A stretch of 64,000 nt of DNA, taken from NCBI RefSeq assembly GCF_009708005.2, contig NZ_CP052757.1, forward strand, positions 1,550,001-1,614,000. The letters are read 5' to 3'. This document shows, piece by piece, positions 50,707-58,327 of this stretch. The DNA is from Cellulosimicrobium protaetiae (lineage in GTDB: Bacteria > Actinomycetota > Actinomycetes > Actinomycetales > Cellulomonadaceae). Each line of letters starts with the position of its first letter. The stretch's first letter is position 1. Both the position numbers and the translations under genes were made by a program. Below the pieces are notes generated by a model. It did no database searches and had not been told where the DNA came from. It saw only the letters and a list, made by a program, of their open reading frames with translations.

Positions 50707-51309
50707 ATGAGCAGCATCACCATCATCGGCGCGGGCAACATGGGCTCCGCGATCACCGGCCTCGCGCTCGCCGCGGGCAGCGAGGTGCAGGTCCTCACAC
50801 GCGAGGCGACCGACCTGGACCCGCGGGTCGCGGCCGGCACGGTAGGCGACGAGCTCAAGGGCGACGTCGTCGTCCTCGCCCTCCCGTACGGGGCCGTCGC
50901 GGAGGTCGTCGACCTCTACGCCGACCGCCTCGACGGCAAGGTCGTCGTCGACATCACCAACCCGCTCGACTTCGCCACCTTCGACGCCCTCGTCGTGCCC
51001 GACGGCTCGTCGGCCGCGGCGCAGCTCCAGCAGCGTGTGCCGGGCGCGCGCGTGCTCAAGGCGTTCAACACGAACTTCGCCGCGACCCTCGCGTCCGGGC
51101 AGGTCGGCCCGCTCCCGACGACGGTCCTCGTCGCAGGCGACGACGCGGACGCCAAGGCGGCGCTCGCCGGCGCGGTGTCCGGCGTCCGCGTGGTCGACGC
51201 CGGCTCGCTGAAGCGCGCGCACGAGCTCGAGGCCCTCGGCTTCCTGCAGCTCACGCTCGCCGCGGGGGAGAAGACGTCCTGGACGACGGGCTTCGCGCTC
51301 GCCGAGTGA
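50707..51309 (+). CDS. NAD(P)-binding F420-reductase-like protein
   Basis: 200 aa. N-terminal dinucleotide fold ITIIGAGNMGSAITGLALAAGSEVQVLTRE, then VVVLALPYGAVAEVV, VVDITNPLD and FNTNFA, as in the NADPH:F420 oxidoreductase (NpdG/Fno) and related families. The TRE after the second strand suits NADP. Whether F420 is used is not shown. It is divergent from and probably repressed by the MarR protein. Confidence 0.82.
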   Translation: MSSITIIGAGNMGSAITGLALAAGSEVQVLTREATDLDPRVAAGTVGDELKGDVVVLALPYGAVAEVVDLYADRLDGKVVVDITNPLDFATFDALVVPDGSSAAAQLQQRVPGARVLKAFNTNFAATLASGQVGPLPTTVLVAGDDADAKAALAGAVSGVRVVDAGSLKRAHELEALGFLQLTLAAGEKTSWTTGFALAE

Positions 51310-51326
51310 CGACGCGTCCTCCTGCG

Positions 51327-51369
51327 CACGGCGGCCGGCCACCCCGGAGGAGGGTGACCGGCCGCCGTG
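51327..51369. terminator. Bidirectional hairpin
   Basis: CACGGCGGCCGGCCACC (51327-51343) pairs with 51353-51369 with one mismatch, between the convergent F420-reductase-like and TetR genes. Confidence 0.65.
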
Positions 51370-51381
51370 GTGCGCCCTGGG

Positions 51382-52419
51382 TCAGCCGCGAGCCTTCTCC
51401 ACCGCCGCCCGGGCCGTCTCGCGCTCGGCCTTCTCCGCCTCGCGCAGCGCCTTCTCGAGCTCGCGCACCCTCTTCTGCGCCTCCCGCACCCGACGCTCGG
51501 CGTCGCGCCGCTTGAGCGTCGCCTTCTTCACCTTCGGGTCCTTGACGTGCACAGCCACCTCTGGCGGGGCGACGGCGTCGCGCGGGTCGGTCTCCGTGCC
51601 CGTGCCGTGGGCCGGGCCGACCGCGTCGTCGGACGTACCGCCCGGGGCGGAGGAGTCTCGCCCCGCGCCGGGGGCACCCGCGTCCCGTGCGTCGACGTAG
51701 ACCGCGATCCCGTCGAGGACGCGCTCGAGGCCCCACGCGGTGTCATCGATCTCGCCGTCCTCCGCGTACGTGCCTGCCTCGACGAGCGGGCGCAGGTAGG
51801 GGAAGCGCACCTCGTCGACGAGCTCGCGCAACGCACCGCCCCAGCCGCCGCCCAGGACGGCCTCGTCGCCGCCGGCCGCGGTGACCGCGCGGGCCAGGTC
51901 CGTCTGGAGGCGGGCGGCGTTCCGCGCGTACCCGCTCACGAGGAGGATGACGGACATCTTCTCCTCGTCGTCGAGCGGCGTGGAGCGCAGGGCGCGCAGC
52001 CCGCTGTCCGCCCCGCGCAGGTTGTTCGGCGTGAGGGGCGCGCCGGTCACCGGGATGTCGAGGAACCACGGGTGGGACGCGAACACCGCCATGGTGAACT
52101 GCGCCCACTCGCGCAGCTCCGCGCGCCAGTCCGCGGGGTCGTGCGCGGGCGGGTACTCGACGTCGAGCGCGGCCTCCTGCATGAGGAGCAGCAGGTCGTC
52201 CTTGCTCGTCACGTACCGGTAGAGCGACATCGTCGTGAAGCCGAGGCTCTGCGCGACCTTCGCCATGGAGACCGCGCCCAGCCCGTCGGCGTCGGCGATC
52301 TCGATGGCGGTCTCGACGATCCGCTCGATGCTCAGCTCGCGCTTGGGCGTGCGCTCGGGACGTTCGGCGACGCCCCACGCGAGCGCGAGCCGGGGCGGGA
52401 GGTCGGGTGCGTCCGTCAT
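51382..52419 (-). CDS. TetR-family regulator with C-terminal coiled coil
   Basis: 345 aa, much longer than the usual ~200. HTH at 31-75 (IVETAIEIADADGLGAVSMAKVAQSLGFTTMSLYRYVTSKDDLL), ligand domain to ~245, then a Gly/Asp-rich linker and a highly charged helix, residues ~285-345 (KATLKRRDAERRVREAQKRV...), predicted as coiled coil. It sits directly downstream of the DrrAB exporter, in the same orientation but behind a hairpin. Palindromes upstream of the exporter ATPase (54372-54416) are candidate targets. The role of the tail is unknown. Confidence 0.87.
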   Translation of the reverse strand: MTDAPDLPPRLALAWGVAERPERTPKRELSIERIVETAIEIADADGLGAVSMAKVAQSLGFTTMSLYRYVTSKDDLLLLMQEAALDVEYPPAHDPADWRAELREWAQFTMAVFASHPWFLDIPVTGAPLTPNNLRGADSGLRALRSTPLDDEEKMSVILLVSGYARNAARLQTDLARAVTAAGGDEAVLGGGWGGALRELVDEVRFPYLRPLVEAGTYAEDGEIDDTAWGLERVLDGIAVYVDARDAGAPGAGRDSSAPGGTSDDAVGPAHGTGTETDPRDAVAPPEVAVHVKDPKVKKATLKRRDAERRVREAQKRVRELEKALREAEKAERETARAAVEKARG

Positions 52420-52487
52420 GGGTTCATCCTCCCCGACCGACGCCGGTCCCGTACGGACCGTCGCCGACCAGGCCCTCCCGGCGGCGC

Positions 52488-52541
52488 GAGCAGGTGGTCT
52501 TGGCGCGTCCGGTCGGCGGGACGCGCCAGGACCACCTGCTC
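52488..52541 (-). terminator. Hairpin after the DrrAB operon
   Basis: 23-bp arms 52488-52510 and 52519-52541 with one G-T pair and an 8-base loop (GGTCGGCG). Between it and the permease stop is a G-rich stretch on the plus strand (52551-52573: runs of 5, 4, 5 and 6 G), which could form a quadruplex. Confidence 0.7.
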
Positions 52542-52573
52542 GGCCGAGGTGGGGGTGGGGTGGGGGCGGGGGG

Positions 52574-53395
52574 TCAGCGGGCTGTGCGGCGGCGGTAGAG
52601 GATCGAGCCGGTGGCGCAGCTCGCGGCCAGGAAGCCGACGAGCCACGCGATCGCGGTGAGGACCGTCGTCGCGTCGGGTGCACCGGCCAGGAGGCCGCGG
52701 AACGTCTCGATGATCGGGGTGAACGGCTGGTTCTCGGCGAACCCGTGCAACCACGACGGCATCGTCTCGATCTCGACGAAGCCCGAGCTGAGGTAGGGCA
52801 CGAACAGGAAGAGGAAGTTCACCGACTGCGACGCCTCGACGCTCAGGACCAGGCCGAGCGCGACGCTCAGCCAGGTGAAGGTGAGCACCGCGAGCACGGC
52901 GAACGCGACGAGGCCCAGCCAGTCGCCCAGCCCGGCGTCGGGGCGGAAGCCCAGCGCGAGCGCCACGGCCACCACGACGACGGCGGACGCGAGGTTGCGC
53001 GCGACGCTCGCCACGACGTGCCCCCACAGGGCGGACGGCCCGAAGATCGGCAGCGTCTTGAACCGGTCGATCGTGCCCGACGTCATGTCCTGCGCGACGC
53101 CGACGGCGGCGGTCGCCGAGCCGAACCCGAGGCACATCACGAGCACGCCCGGGACGACGTAGTCGATGTAGTCGTCCCCGCCGATCGCGCCGCCGAAGAT
53201 GACGACGAACACGAGCATGATCATCACGGGCAGCGCGAACGCGGTGATGAGCCCGTCGACGCTGCGGAGCTGTCGTCGCGTCTCGCGCGCGACCATGGTG
53301 CGCACGTCGCGCGCGGCGGTCGCCGGGGTCTGCCGTGCGCGCGACGGCGTGGCGCTGCGGGGGCGGTCCAGGGTGGTCGCGGTCGAGGCGCTCAT
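52574..53395 (-). CDS. ABC-2 type permease (DrrB-like)
   Basis: 273 aa. Six hydrophobic segments with the ABC-2 pattern; DYVVPGVLVMCLGFGSATAAVGVAQDMTSGTIDRFKTLPI is the family signature. It starts at 53395, overlapping the ATPase stop by 4 bp (ATGA). Together they form a daunorubicin-resistance-type exporter. The substrate is unknown. Confidence 0.92.
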   Translation of the reverse strand: MSASTATTLDRPRSATPSRARQTPATAARDVRTMVARETRRQLRSVDGLITAFALPVMIMLVFVVIFGGAIGGDDYIDYVVPGVLVMCLGFGSATAAVGVAQDMTSGTIDRFKTLPIFGPSALWGHVVASVARNLASAVVVVAVALALGFRPDAGLGDWLGLVAFAVLAVLTFTWLSVALGLVLSVEASQSVNFLFLFVPYLSSGFVEIETMPSWLHGFAENQPFTPIIETFRGLLAGAPDATTVLTAIAWLVGFLAASCATGSILYRRRTAR

Positions 53396-54339
53396 CGGGC
53401 GCCCTCCTTCCGGGTCAGGGCGAGGAAGACGTCGTCGAGCGTGGGCTTGACGACGCTGACCCCGACGACGGCGAGATCGTGGGAGTCGGCCGCGGCGAGC
53501 ACGTCGCGGATCGTGCGGACGGGGTCGTCGCTCGGCGCGGTGAGCGACAGGTCCTTCTCGTCCGTGGTCGTGCGGGCGAGCCCCAGCGTCGGCGCGAGCC
53601 CGACGGCGGCCGCGAGGCTCGCGGGGTCGTCGAACGCGACGCGCACGTGGTCGCCCGCGACGAGAGCCTTGAGCTCGGCCGTCGTGCCACGCGCGGCGAC
53701 GCGGCCGTCGTGCAGGACGGCGATCGTGTCGGCGAGGCGGTCTGCCTCCTCCAGGTACTGGGTCGTCAGCAGGACCGTCGTCCCGTCGGCGGCCAGGCCG
53801 CGGACGACGTCCCAGAGCTGGGCGCGCGACGCCGGGTCGAGTCCCGTCGTCGGCTCGTCGAGGACCAGCACCGCCGGGTCGGCGACCAGGCTGATCGCGA
53901 GGTCGAGGCGACGGCGCATGCCGCCCGAGTACGTCCCGACCCGGCGGTCGGCGGCGTCGGTGAGGTCGAAGCGGGCGAGGAGCTCGTCCGCGCGTCGCCG
54001 CACCGCGCGCCGGGGGAGGTGCGCGAGCTCGCCCATCATGACGAGGTTCTCGCGGCCCGTCTGGAACTCGTCCACCGACGCGTACTGGCCCGTGAGCGCG
54101 ATCGTCTCGCGCACCCGCGCCGCGTCGTGCACGACGTCGGCGCCGGCGACGCGGGCCGTGCCGCCGTCGGGCCGCACGAGGGTCGTGAGGATGTTGACGG
54201 TCGTGGTCTTGCCCGCGCCGTTGGGCCCGAGCAGCGCGAAGATCTCGCCGCGGCGCACGGTCAGGTCGACACCGCGCAGCACGGCGTGGTCGCCGTAGGA
54301 CTTCTCGAGCCCCTGCACGGCGATCATCGGTTCGGTCAT
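53392..54339 (-). CDS. ABC exporter ATPase (DrrA-like)
   Basis: 315 aa. Walker A GPNGAGKTTT, Q-loop GQYASVDEF, signature YSGGMRRRLDLAISL, Walker B LVLDEPTTGLD, switch TTQYLEE. The C-terminal ~90 residues form the DrrA regulatory domain ending KPTLDDVFLALTRKEG. GAGAAGGAGAAGG lies before ATG 54339. Its promoter region contains three palindromes (54372-54416). Confidence 0.93.
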   Translation of the reverse strand: MTEPMIAVQGLEKSYGDHAVLRGVDLTVRRGEIFALLGPNGAGKTTTVNILTTLVRPDGGTARVAGADVVHDAARVRETIALTGQYASVDEFQTGRENLVMMGELAHLPRRAVRRRADELLARFDLTDAADRRVGTYSGGMRRRLDLAISLVADPAVLVLDEPTTGLDPASRAQLWDVVRGLAADGTTVLLTTQYLEEADRLADTIAVLHDGRVAARGTTAELKALVAGDHVRVAFDDPASLAAAVGLAPTLGLARTTTDEKDLSLTAPSDDPVRTIRDVLAAADSHDLAVVGVSVVKPTLDDVFLALTRKEGAR

Positions 54340-54371
54340 CGCCTTCTCCTTCTCGGTGGGACGTGCTACCT

Positions 54372-54416
54372 GTGTGCGGTGCACACTAGCGTGTATGGCA
54401 TACACGACGTGTACAC
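54372..54416. promoter_or_regulatory. Cluster of palindromes upstream of drrA
   Basis: GTGTGC-GGT-GCACAC (54372-54386), GTGTATGGCATACAC (54391-54405, perfect with one central base) and GTGTACAC (54409-54416). TetR-family sites often look like this. The stretch is notably AT-richer than its surroundings and ends 57 bp before the IS30 element. Confidence 0.6.
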
Positions 54417-54472
54417 CATAAACATGTGCTCCGAGGTCGGTCAAGGACTCGGGTGCACCGAAGGAGAACGGC

Positions 54473-55769
54473 GGTCTCAACTGGTCATCGCAACATCCTG
54501 ATTCGAGGGGTGTTTTCGGATGGTGCGTGGTGGGGTGTCGGTGCCGCGGCAGTGGCGGCGGGAGTTCTGGCGGGCGTTCGTCGATGGCGTGCCTGTGGTC
54601 GCGGCGGCCGCGGGGGTGGGCGTGTCGACCCGCACGGTGCAGGCCTGGATCGCTGAGTCTGGCGGGGTGCCTGATATCGATCTCGCCGCGCCCACGGGCC
54701 GGTTCGTGTCGTTCGAAGAACGCGAGCGGATGGCGTTGCTGCGTGCCGAGGGTCATTCGTACGCGGCGATCGGGCGGCGGCTGGGCCGTCCACGCTCGAC
54801 GATCTGGCGTGAGTTGACCAACCCGGGCCGGCGGGCGAGCGATGGTCGGTATGTGCCCTCGGTCGCGCAGGCCCACCGCGACCGGCAGGCCGCGCGTCCC
54901 AAACAGGATCGGCGCAAGCTCGCGCTCGACCCGCGCCTGGCGGGCTATGTCTGCGACCGGCTGGACGGCACCGTGCGACCGGACAGCCGCCGCGCACGGG
55001 TGTGGAGCCCGCAGCAGATCGCGAACCGCCTCCCGGTCGACTTCCCCGATGATGAGTCGATGCGGATCAGTCACGAGGCGATCTATCAGGCGTTGTATGT
55101 CCAGGGCCGTGGCGGGCTGCGCGCCGAGCTGCACACCGCGCTGCGGACCGGACGCGCCCGCCGCCGCCCTCGGGCCCAGGCCCGCACCAAGCGTCAGGGG
55201 CAACGCCTGCTACCGCCCGATGTCCTGATCAGCGAACGCCCGGCCGAGATCGCCGACCGCGCCGTGCCGGGCCACTGGGAGGGCGATCTGATCATCGGTG
55301 CCGGCAACAAGTCCGCGATCGGGACCCTGGTCGAGCGCAGCACCCGGTTCGTGATGCTGCTGCACCTGCCGCACGGCTACGCCGCCGAGCAGGTCGCAGA
55401 AGCGATGCGGACCAAGATCCGGGCCCTGCCCGAGCACCTACGACGCACCCTCACCTGGGACCGGGGCCGAGAGATGACACCGAACGTCGGCATCGACATC
55501 GGATTCACCGATCCCATCGACCTGTTCTTCTGCGACCCGCACGCACCCTGGCAGCGCGGCAGCAACGAGAACACCAACGGGCTCCTACGCCAGTACTACC
55601 CCAAAGGCACCGACCTGTCCGTGCACCCCGCATCCGACCTCGAAGACGTCGCAGACGCCCTCAACACCCGACCCCGCCAAACCCTCGGCTGGGCCACCCC
55701 CGCCGAGAAGCTCGCCGCGCTACTCTCACCAACCTGACCAACCCGATGTTGCGATGACCGGTTGAGACC
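54473..55769 (+). mobile_element. IS30-family insertion sequence, intact
   Basis: 1297 bp bounded by 25-bp terminal inverted repeats: GGTCTCAACTGGTCATCGCA at the left (54473-54497) and its complement at the right (55745-55769), with one mismatch. One transposase gene fills it. No target duplication is evident: GGC before the left end, AAG after the right. The right end directly abuts a 21-bp repeat array. Confidence 0.92.
54520..55737 (+). CDS. IS30-family transposase
   Basis: 405 aa, apparently intact. Two N-terminal HTH regions (VAAAAGVGVSTRTVQAWI and YAAIGRRLGRPRSTIWREL) and an integrase core with D256 (GHWEGDLI), D314 (LTWDRG) and E350 (GSNENTNGLLRQYYPKG), the IS30 DDE triad. Codon third positions are less extreme than in neighbouring genes, consistent with recent arrival. 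ATG 54520 lies 22 bp inside the left inverted repeat. Confidence 0.95.
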   Translation: MVRGGVSVPRQWRREFWRAFVDGVPVVAAAAGVGVSTRTVQAWIAESGGVPDIDLAAPTGRFVSFEERERMALLRAEGHSYAAIGRRLGRPRSTIWRELTNPGRRASDGRYVPSVAQAHRDRQAARPKQDRRKLALDPRLAGYVCDRLDGTVRPDSRRARVWSPQQIANRLPVDFPDDESMRISHEAIYQALYVQGRGGLRAELHTALRTGRARRRPRAQARTKRQGQRLLPPDVLISERPAEIADRAVPGHWEGDLIIGAGNKSAIGTLVERSTRFVMLLHLPHGYAAEQVAEAMRTKIRALPEHLRRTLTWDRGREMTPNVGIDIGFTDPIDLFFCDPHAPWQRGSNENTNGLLRQYYPKGTDLSVHPASDLEDVADALNTRPRQTLGWATPAEKLAALLSPT

Positions 55770-55770
55770 A

Positions 55771-55893
55771 AGAACCCCGGTACCCCGAGGTAGAAGCCTG
55801 GTCCCGCGAGAGAGAACCGTGGTCCCGCGAGAGAGAACCGTGGTCGCGCGAGGTAGGGCGGTGGTTCGCGAGGGAGAACCCTGGGAGCGCCGG
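55771..55893 (+). repeat. 21-bp tandem array B, forward, next to IS30
   Basis: Units start at 55771, 55792, 55813, 55834, 55855 and 55875; AGAACCGTGGTC + CCGCGAGAG is the commonest form. It begins 1 bp after the IS end and stops 2 bp before the stop codon of the convergent MFS gene. No hairpin or reverse array is present, so this looks like half of a composite element. Confidence 0.85.
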
Positions 55894-55895
55894 CC

Positions 55896-57290
55896 CTACC
55901 TTGCGCGGGGGCGGGGGGAGCCCGTAAGTGCGAGGCCGATCACCGTCATCGCCACGAGCGCGCCGAGCACGACGGCGACCGGTGCGGCCCACGTGCCCGT
56001 CGCCGAGTGCAGGGCGCCGGCCAGCGTCGGGGCGACCGCCGCGAGGCAGTACCCCACGGACTGCACCGTCGCCGACGCCTGGCGCCCGCGCCGGATGGTC
56101 GGGAAGTGCTGCGCGACGAGCGTGAAGATGACGACGAAGTTCGCCGCCTGCGCGACACCCGCCATCGACGCCCACACCGCCCACAGACCGGGCGCGGCGA
56201 GAAGGCCCACGGGCAGCGCGAGCCACAGCACCGCGATCACGGCGAAGCTCGTCCGCATCGACCAGCGGCGCACTGCGAGCGGCACCGCGAGCCCGCCGAC
56301 GATCGCGAAGCCCTGGAACAACGACGCCGCGCCACCCGACGCCGCGCGCGGGATCCCCGCAAGGTCCTCCAGGATGAGCGGCAGCCACGCCGTGAGCGCG
56401 TAGAAGCTCGACGACTGGAGCGCGAACATCGCGCACAGCCACCACGTGAACGGCGTCGCGAGGACGTGGCGCTCGCGCGCGGCGGAGGGGTCGGTTCCCG
56501 TGACCCCCTCGGCCGCCGCGGTGGCGAGAGCGTCGGCGTCGGCGTCGGGGTCGGGACCGGTCGAGCCCGGGTCGCTCGACCCGCCCCTGTCGCCCGGCCG
56601 CGCGGTGTCGGGCGAGGATGTCGTTCCTGACGACGTCCCGCTCCCCGTGCCCTGTGCCGTCGGTCGCGGCGCGCTCGCCTCGCGCGGGACGGCGCGCAGC
56701 CACCAGACGAGCGCGACGACGGCGAGCACGGACCAGGACGCCAGCGCCCAGCGCCACCCGACGGCGTCGGCCAGGGGTGCGGTGAGCGCCGTCGTCGCGA
56801 CGGTCCCCACGTTGATCGCCGCCGTGTACAGGCCGGTCACGGTCGCGACGTGCCCGGGGAAGTCGCGCTGCGCGATCATCGGGACCGCGAGGTTCGCCGT
56901 CGTGATGCCGAGCCCGAGGAGCACCGTCCCGGCGAAGGTCCCCGCCGTGCCGAGGGTGTCGGCGCCGAGGGCGGCGAGGTCCGCCGACCGCAGGAGCGTC
57001 CCGGCGAGGATCAGCCCGAGCGCGACCGCGATCGCCGTCCGCAGCGACGATCGTCCGAGCAGCCCGGCGACGGCGGGGGTCGCGAGCGCGAAGCACAGGA
57101 CGGGGATGCCGGTGAGCAGGCCCGCGGCCGCGGCCGTCAGGTGGAGGTCGGCGGCGACGTCCGCGACGACGGGCGGCAGCGCCGTGAGCGGCGCGCGCAG
57201 GTTGACCGCGACCAGCAGCACCGCGACGAGCAGCACGCCGTCGATCCCGCCGCGGAACGTGCTCGGGCGGGGCGGCCGGGACGGCGGCAT
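55896..57290 (-). CDS. MFS transporter, CynX/NimT type
   Basis: 464 aa. Twelve hydrophobic segments in two groups split by a central loop of about 80 residues rich in Thr/Ser/Gly/Asp (near 205-280). LRAPLTALPPVVADVAADLHL at the start and NLAVPMIAQRDFPGHVATVTGLYTAAINVGT are typical of the cyanate/nitroimidazole (CP) subfamily. The substrate is unknown. It lies 64 bp after a MarR gene on the same strand, likely one operon under MarR control. GGAGG is 11 bases before ATG 57290. Confidence 0.88.
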   Translation of the reverse strand: MPPSRPPRPSTFRGGIDGVLLVAVLLVAVNLRAPLTALPPVVADVAADLHLTAAAAGLLTGIPVLCFALATPAVAGLLGRSSLRTAIAVALGLILAGTLLRSADLAALGADTLGTAGTFAGTVLLGLGITTANLAVPMIAQRDFPGHVATVTGLYTAAINVGTVATTALTAPLADAVGWRWALASWSVLAVVALVWWLRAVPREASAPRPTAQGTGSGTSSGTTSSPDTARPGDRGGSSDPGSTGPDPDADADALATAAAEGVTGTDPSAARERHVLATPFTWWLCAMFALQSSSFYALTAWLPLILEDLAGIPRAASGGAASLFQGFAIVGGLAVPLAVRRWSMRTSFAVIAVLWLALPVGLLAAPGLWAVWASMAGVAQAANFVVIFTLVAQHFPTIRRGRQASATVQSVGYCLAAVAPTLAGALHSATGTWAAPVAVVLGALVAMTVIGLALTGSPRPRAR

Positions 57291-57354
57291 CGGGCGGTGA
57301 CCTCCGGGTGCGGGGCGTGAGCGACGCCGCACGCCCGGTCAGCCGGGCCGTCGG

Positions 57355-57852
57355 TCAGTCGTCGAACTGTCCTCCGACTGTACGCAGGAGCGCCGCGAGC
57401 GCAGGGCGGCCGCCGGGCTCGAGCGCGTCGAGGATGCGGGCCTCCACCGCGAGCAGGTCGGTCATCGCCGTGTCCACGCGTTCCAGTCCCTCGGGCGTGA
57501 GCTCGACGAGCACACCGCGCCGGTCGTCGGGGGACCGGCGGCGCACGACGAGCCCGCGCTCCTCCAGCCGGTCGATGCGGTTCGTCATGGTCCCGCTCGT
57601 CACGAGCGTCTGCGTGACGAGGGCCCCGGGCGAGAGCCGGTACGGCTCGCCGGCCCGCCGCAGCGCGGACAGGACGTCGAACTCCCACGTCTCGAGGTGC
57701 CCCCGCGCGAACGCGGTCCGGCGCGCGCGGTCGAGGTGCCGGGCGAGGCGGTCGACGCGCGAGAAGACGGTGAGCGGCTCGACGTCGAGGTCTGGCCGCT
57801 CGCGCTGCCAGGCCGCGACGATGCGGTCGACCTCGTCCTCGTGCTGCTGCTC
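57355..57852 (-). CDS. MarR-family regulator
   Basis: 165 aa. Winged helix LETWEFDVLSALRRAGEPYRLSPGALVTQTLVTSGTMTNRIDRLEERGLVVRRRSPDDRRGVLVELTPEG with the DRR wing. First gene of a two-gene operon with the MFS transporter. ATG 57852 is preferred; an upstream in-frame ATG would place the start inside the operator. A MarR-type box lies 22 bp upstream. Confidence 0.9.
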   Translation of the reverse strand, partial: EQQHEDEVDRIVAAWQRERPDLDVEPLTVFSRVDRLARHLDRARRTAFARGHLETWEFDVLSALRRAGEPYRLSPGALVTQTLVTSGTMTNRIDRLEERGLVVRRRSPDDRRGVLVELTPEGLERVDTAMTDLLAVEARILDALEPGGRPALAALLRTVGGQFDD

Positions 57853-57873
57853 CATGACGCGAGGGTACTCGAT

Positions 57874-57895
57874 ATGTCTCGACATCAAGACTCTT
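57874..57895. promoter_or_regulatory. MarR-type operator
   Basis: TCTCGACATCAAGA (57874-57887), nearly palindromic, overlaps the perfect palindrome ATCAAG-ACT-CTTGAT (57881-57895). It lies 22-43 bp before the MarR start, in a locally AT-rich stretch. Confidence 0.6.
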
Positions 57896-57919
57896 GATGC
57901 CCGCCCGCCTAGCTGTAGC

Positions 57920-58011
57920 CGGCCGAGAGAACCGCGGTCGCGCGAGAGAGAACCGTGGTCGCGCGAAGTAGAACCGTGGTCAGCCGAGGTAGAACCCTGG
58001 TCTCCCCGAGT
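57920..58011 (+). repeat. 21-bp tandem array, forward (C)
   Basis: Units start at 57928, 57949, 57970 and 57991: AGAACCGTGGTC followed by GCGCGARRK-type ends. Exact 21-bp steps. Confidence 0.85.
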
Positions 58012-58096
58012 GCGGCACGCAGGGCGAGGCGAGGACGATCCTGGCACCGCGGGCAGTCGCCCGGGTGCGCCAAGACCAGGGTGGGACGACGCCGGG

Positions 58097-58190
58097 CGGG
58101 GTGGGTGGTGGTGCCGCGTCGTGGTCGGGCCTGGCGGGAGCCGCGAGGAACGAGCGGCGGATGGCAGACGCGGCACCACCACCCACCCCG
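58097..58190 (+). repeat. Hairpin element copy 3
   Basis: Perfect 24-bp stem (58097-58120 with 58167-58190) and a 46-base loop. Stem and loop match copy 2 almost exactly; the loop alone matches copy 1. A small GCCGC/GCGGC stem lies inside the loop. Confidence 0.88.
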
Positions 58191-58213
58191 ACCACCCAGC
58201 GCGACCACGCGCC

Positions 58214-58324
58214 GTCGGGCACGACCACGGTTCTACGTCGCGAGACCACGGTTCTACCTCGGCAGACCACGGTTCTACTTCGGCCCACCAGTGTTCTGTC
58301 TCGTGCGACCGGGGTTCTCCCTCG
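58214..58324 (-). repeat. 21-bp tandem array, reverse (C')
   Basis: Units on the plus strand end in TTCT at 58234, 58255, 58276, 58297 and 58318, exact 21-bp steps. It finishes about 4 bp before the stop codon of the minus-strand permease. Confidence 0.85.
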
Positions 58325-58327
58325 GCG

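Larger units (their letters stand above)
57920..58327. repeat. Composite repeat element C: arrays of 21-bp units around a hairpin
   Basis: It fills nearly all of the 475-bp gap between the NatB-type permease stop and the MarR operator. Order on the plus strand: forward array (57920-58011), ~85-bp spacer, hairpin (58097-58190), conserved tail to about 58222, reverse array (58214-58324). It matches element A in reverse complement. Its right end abuts the stop codon of the permease. Confidence 0.87.
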
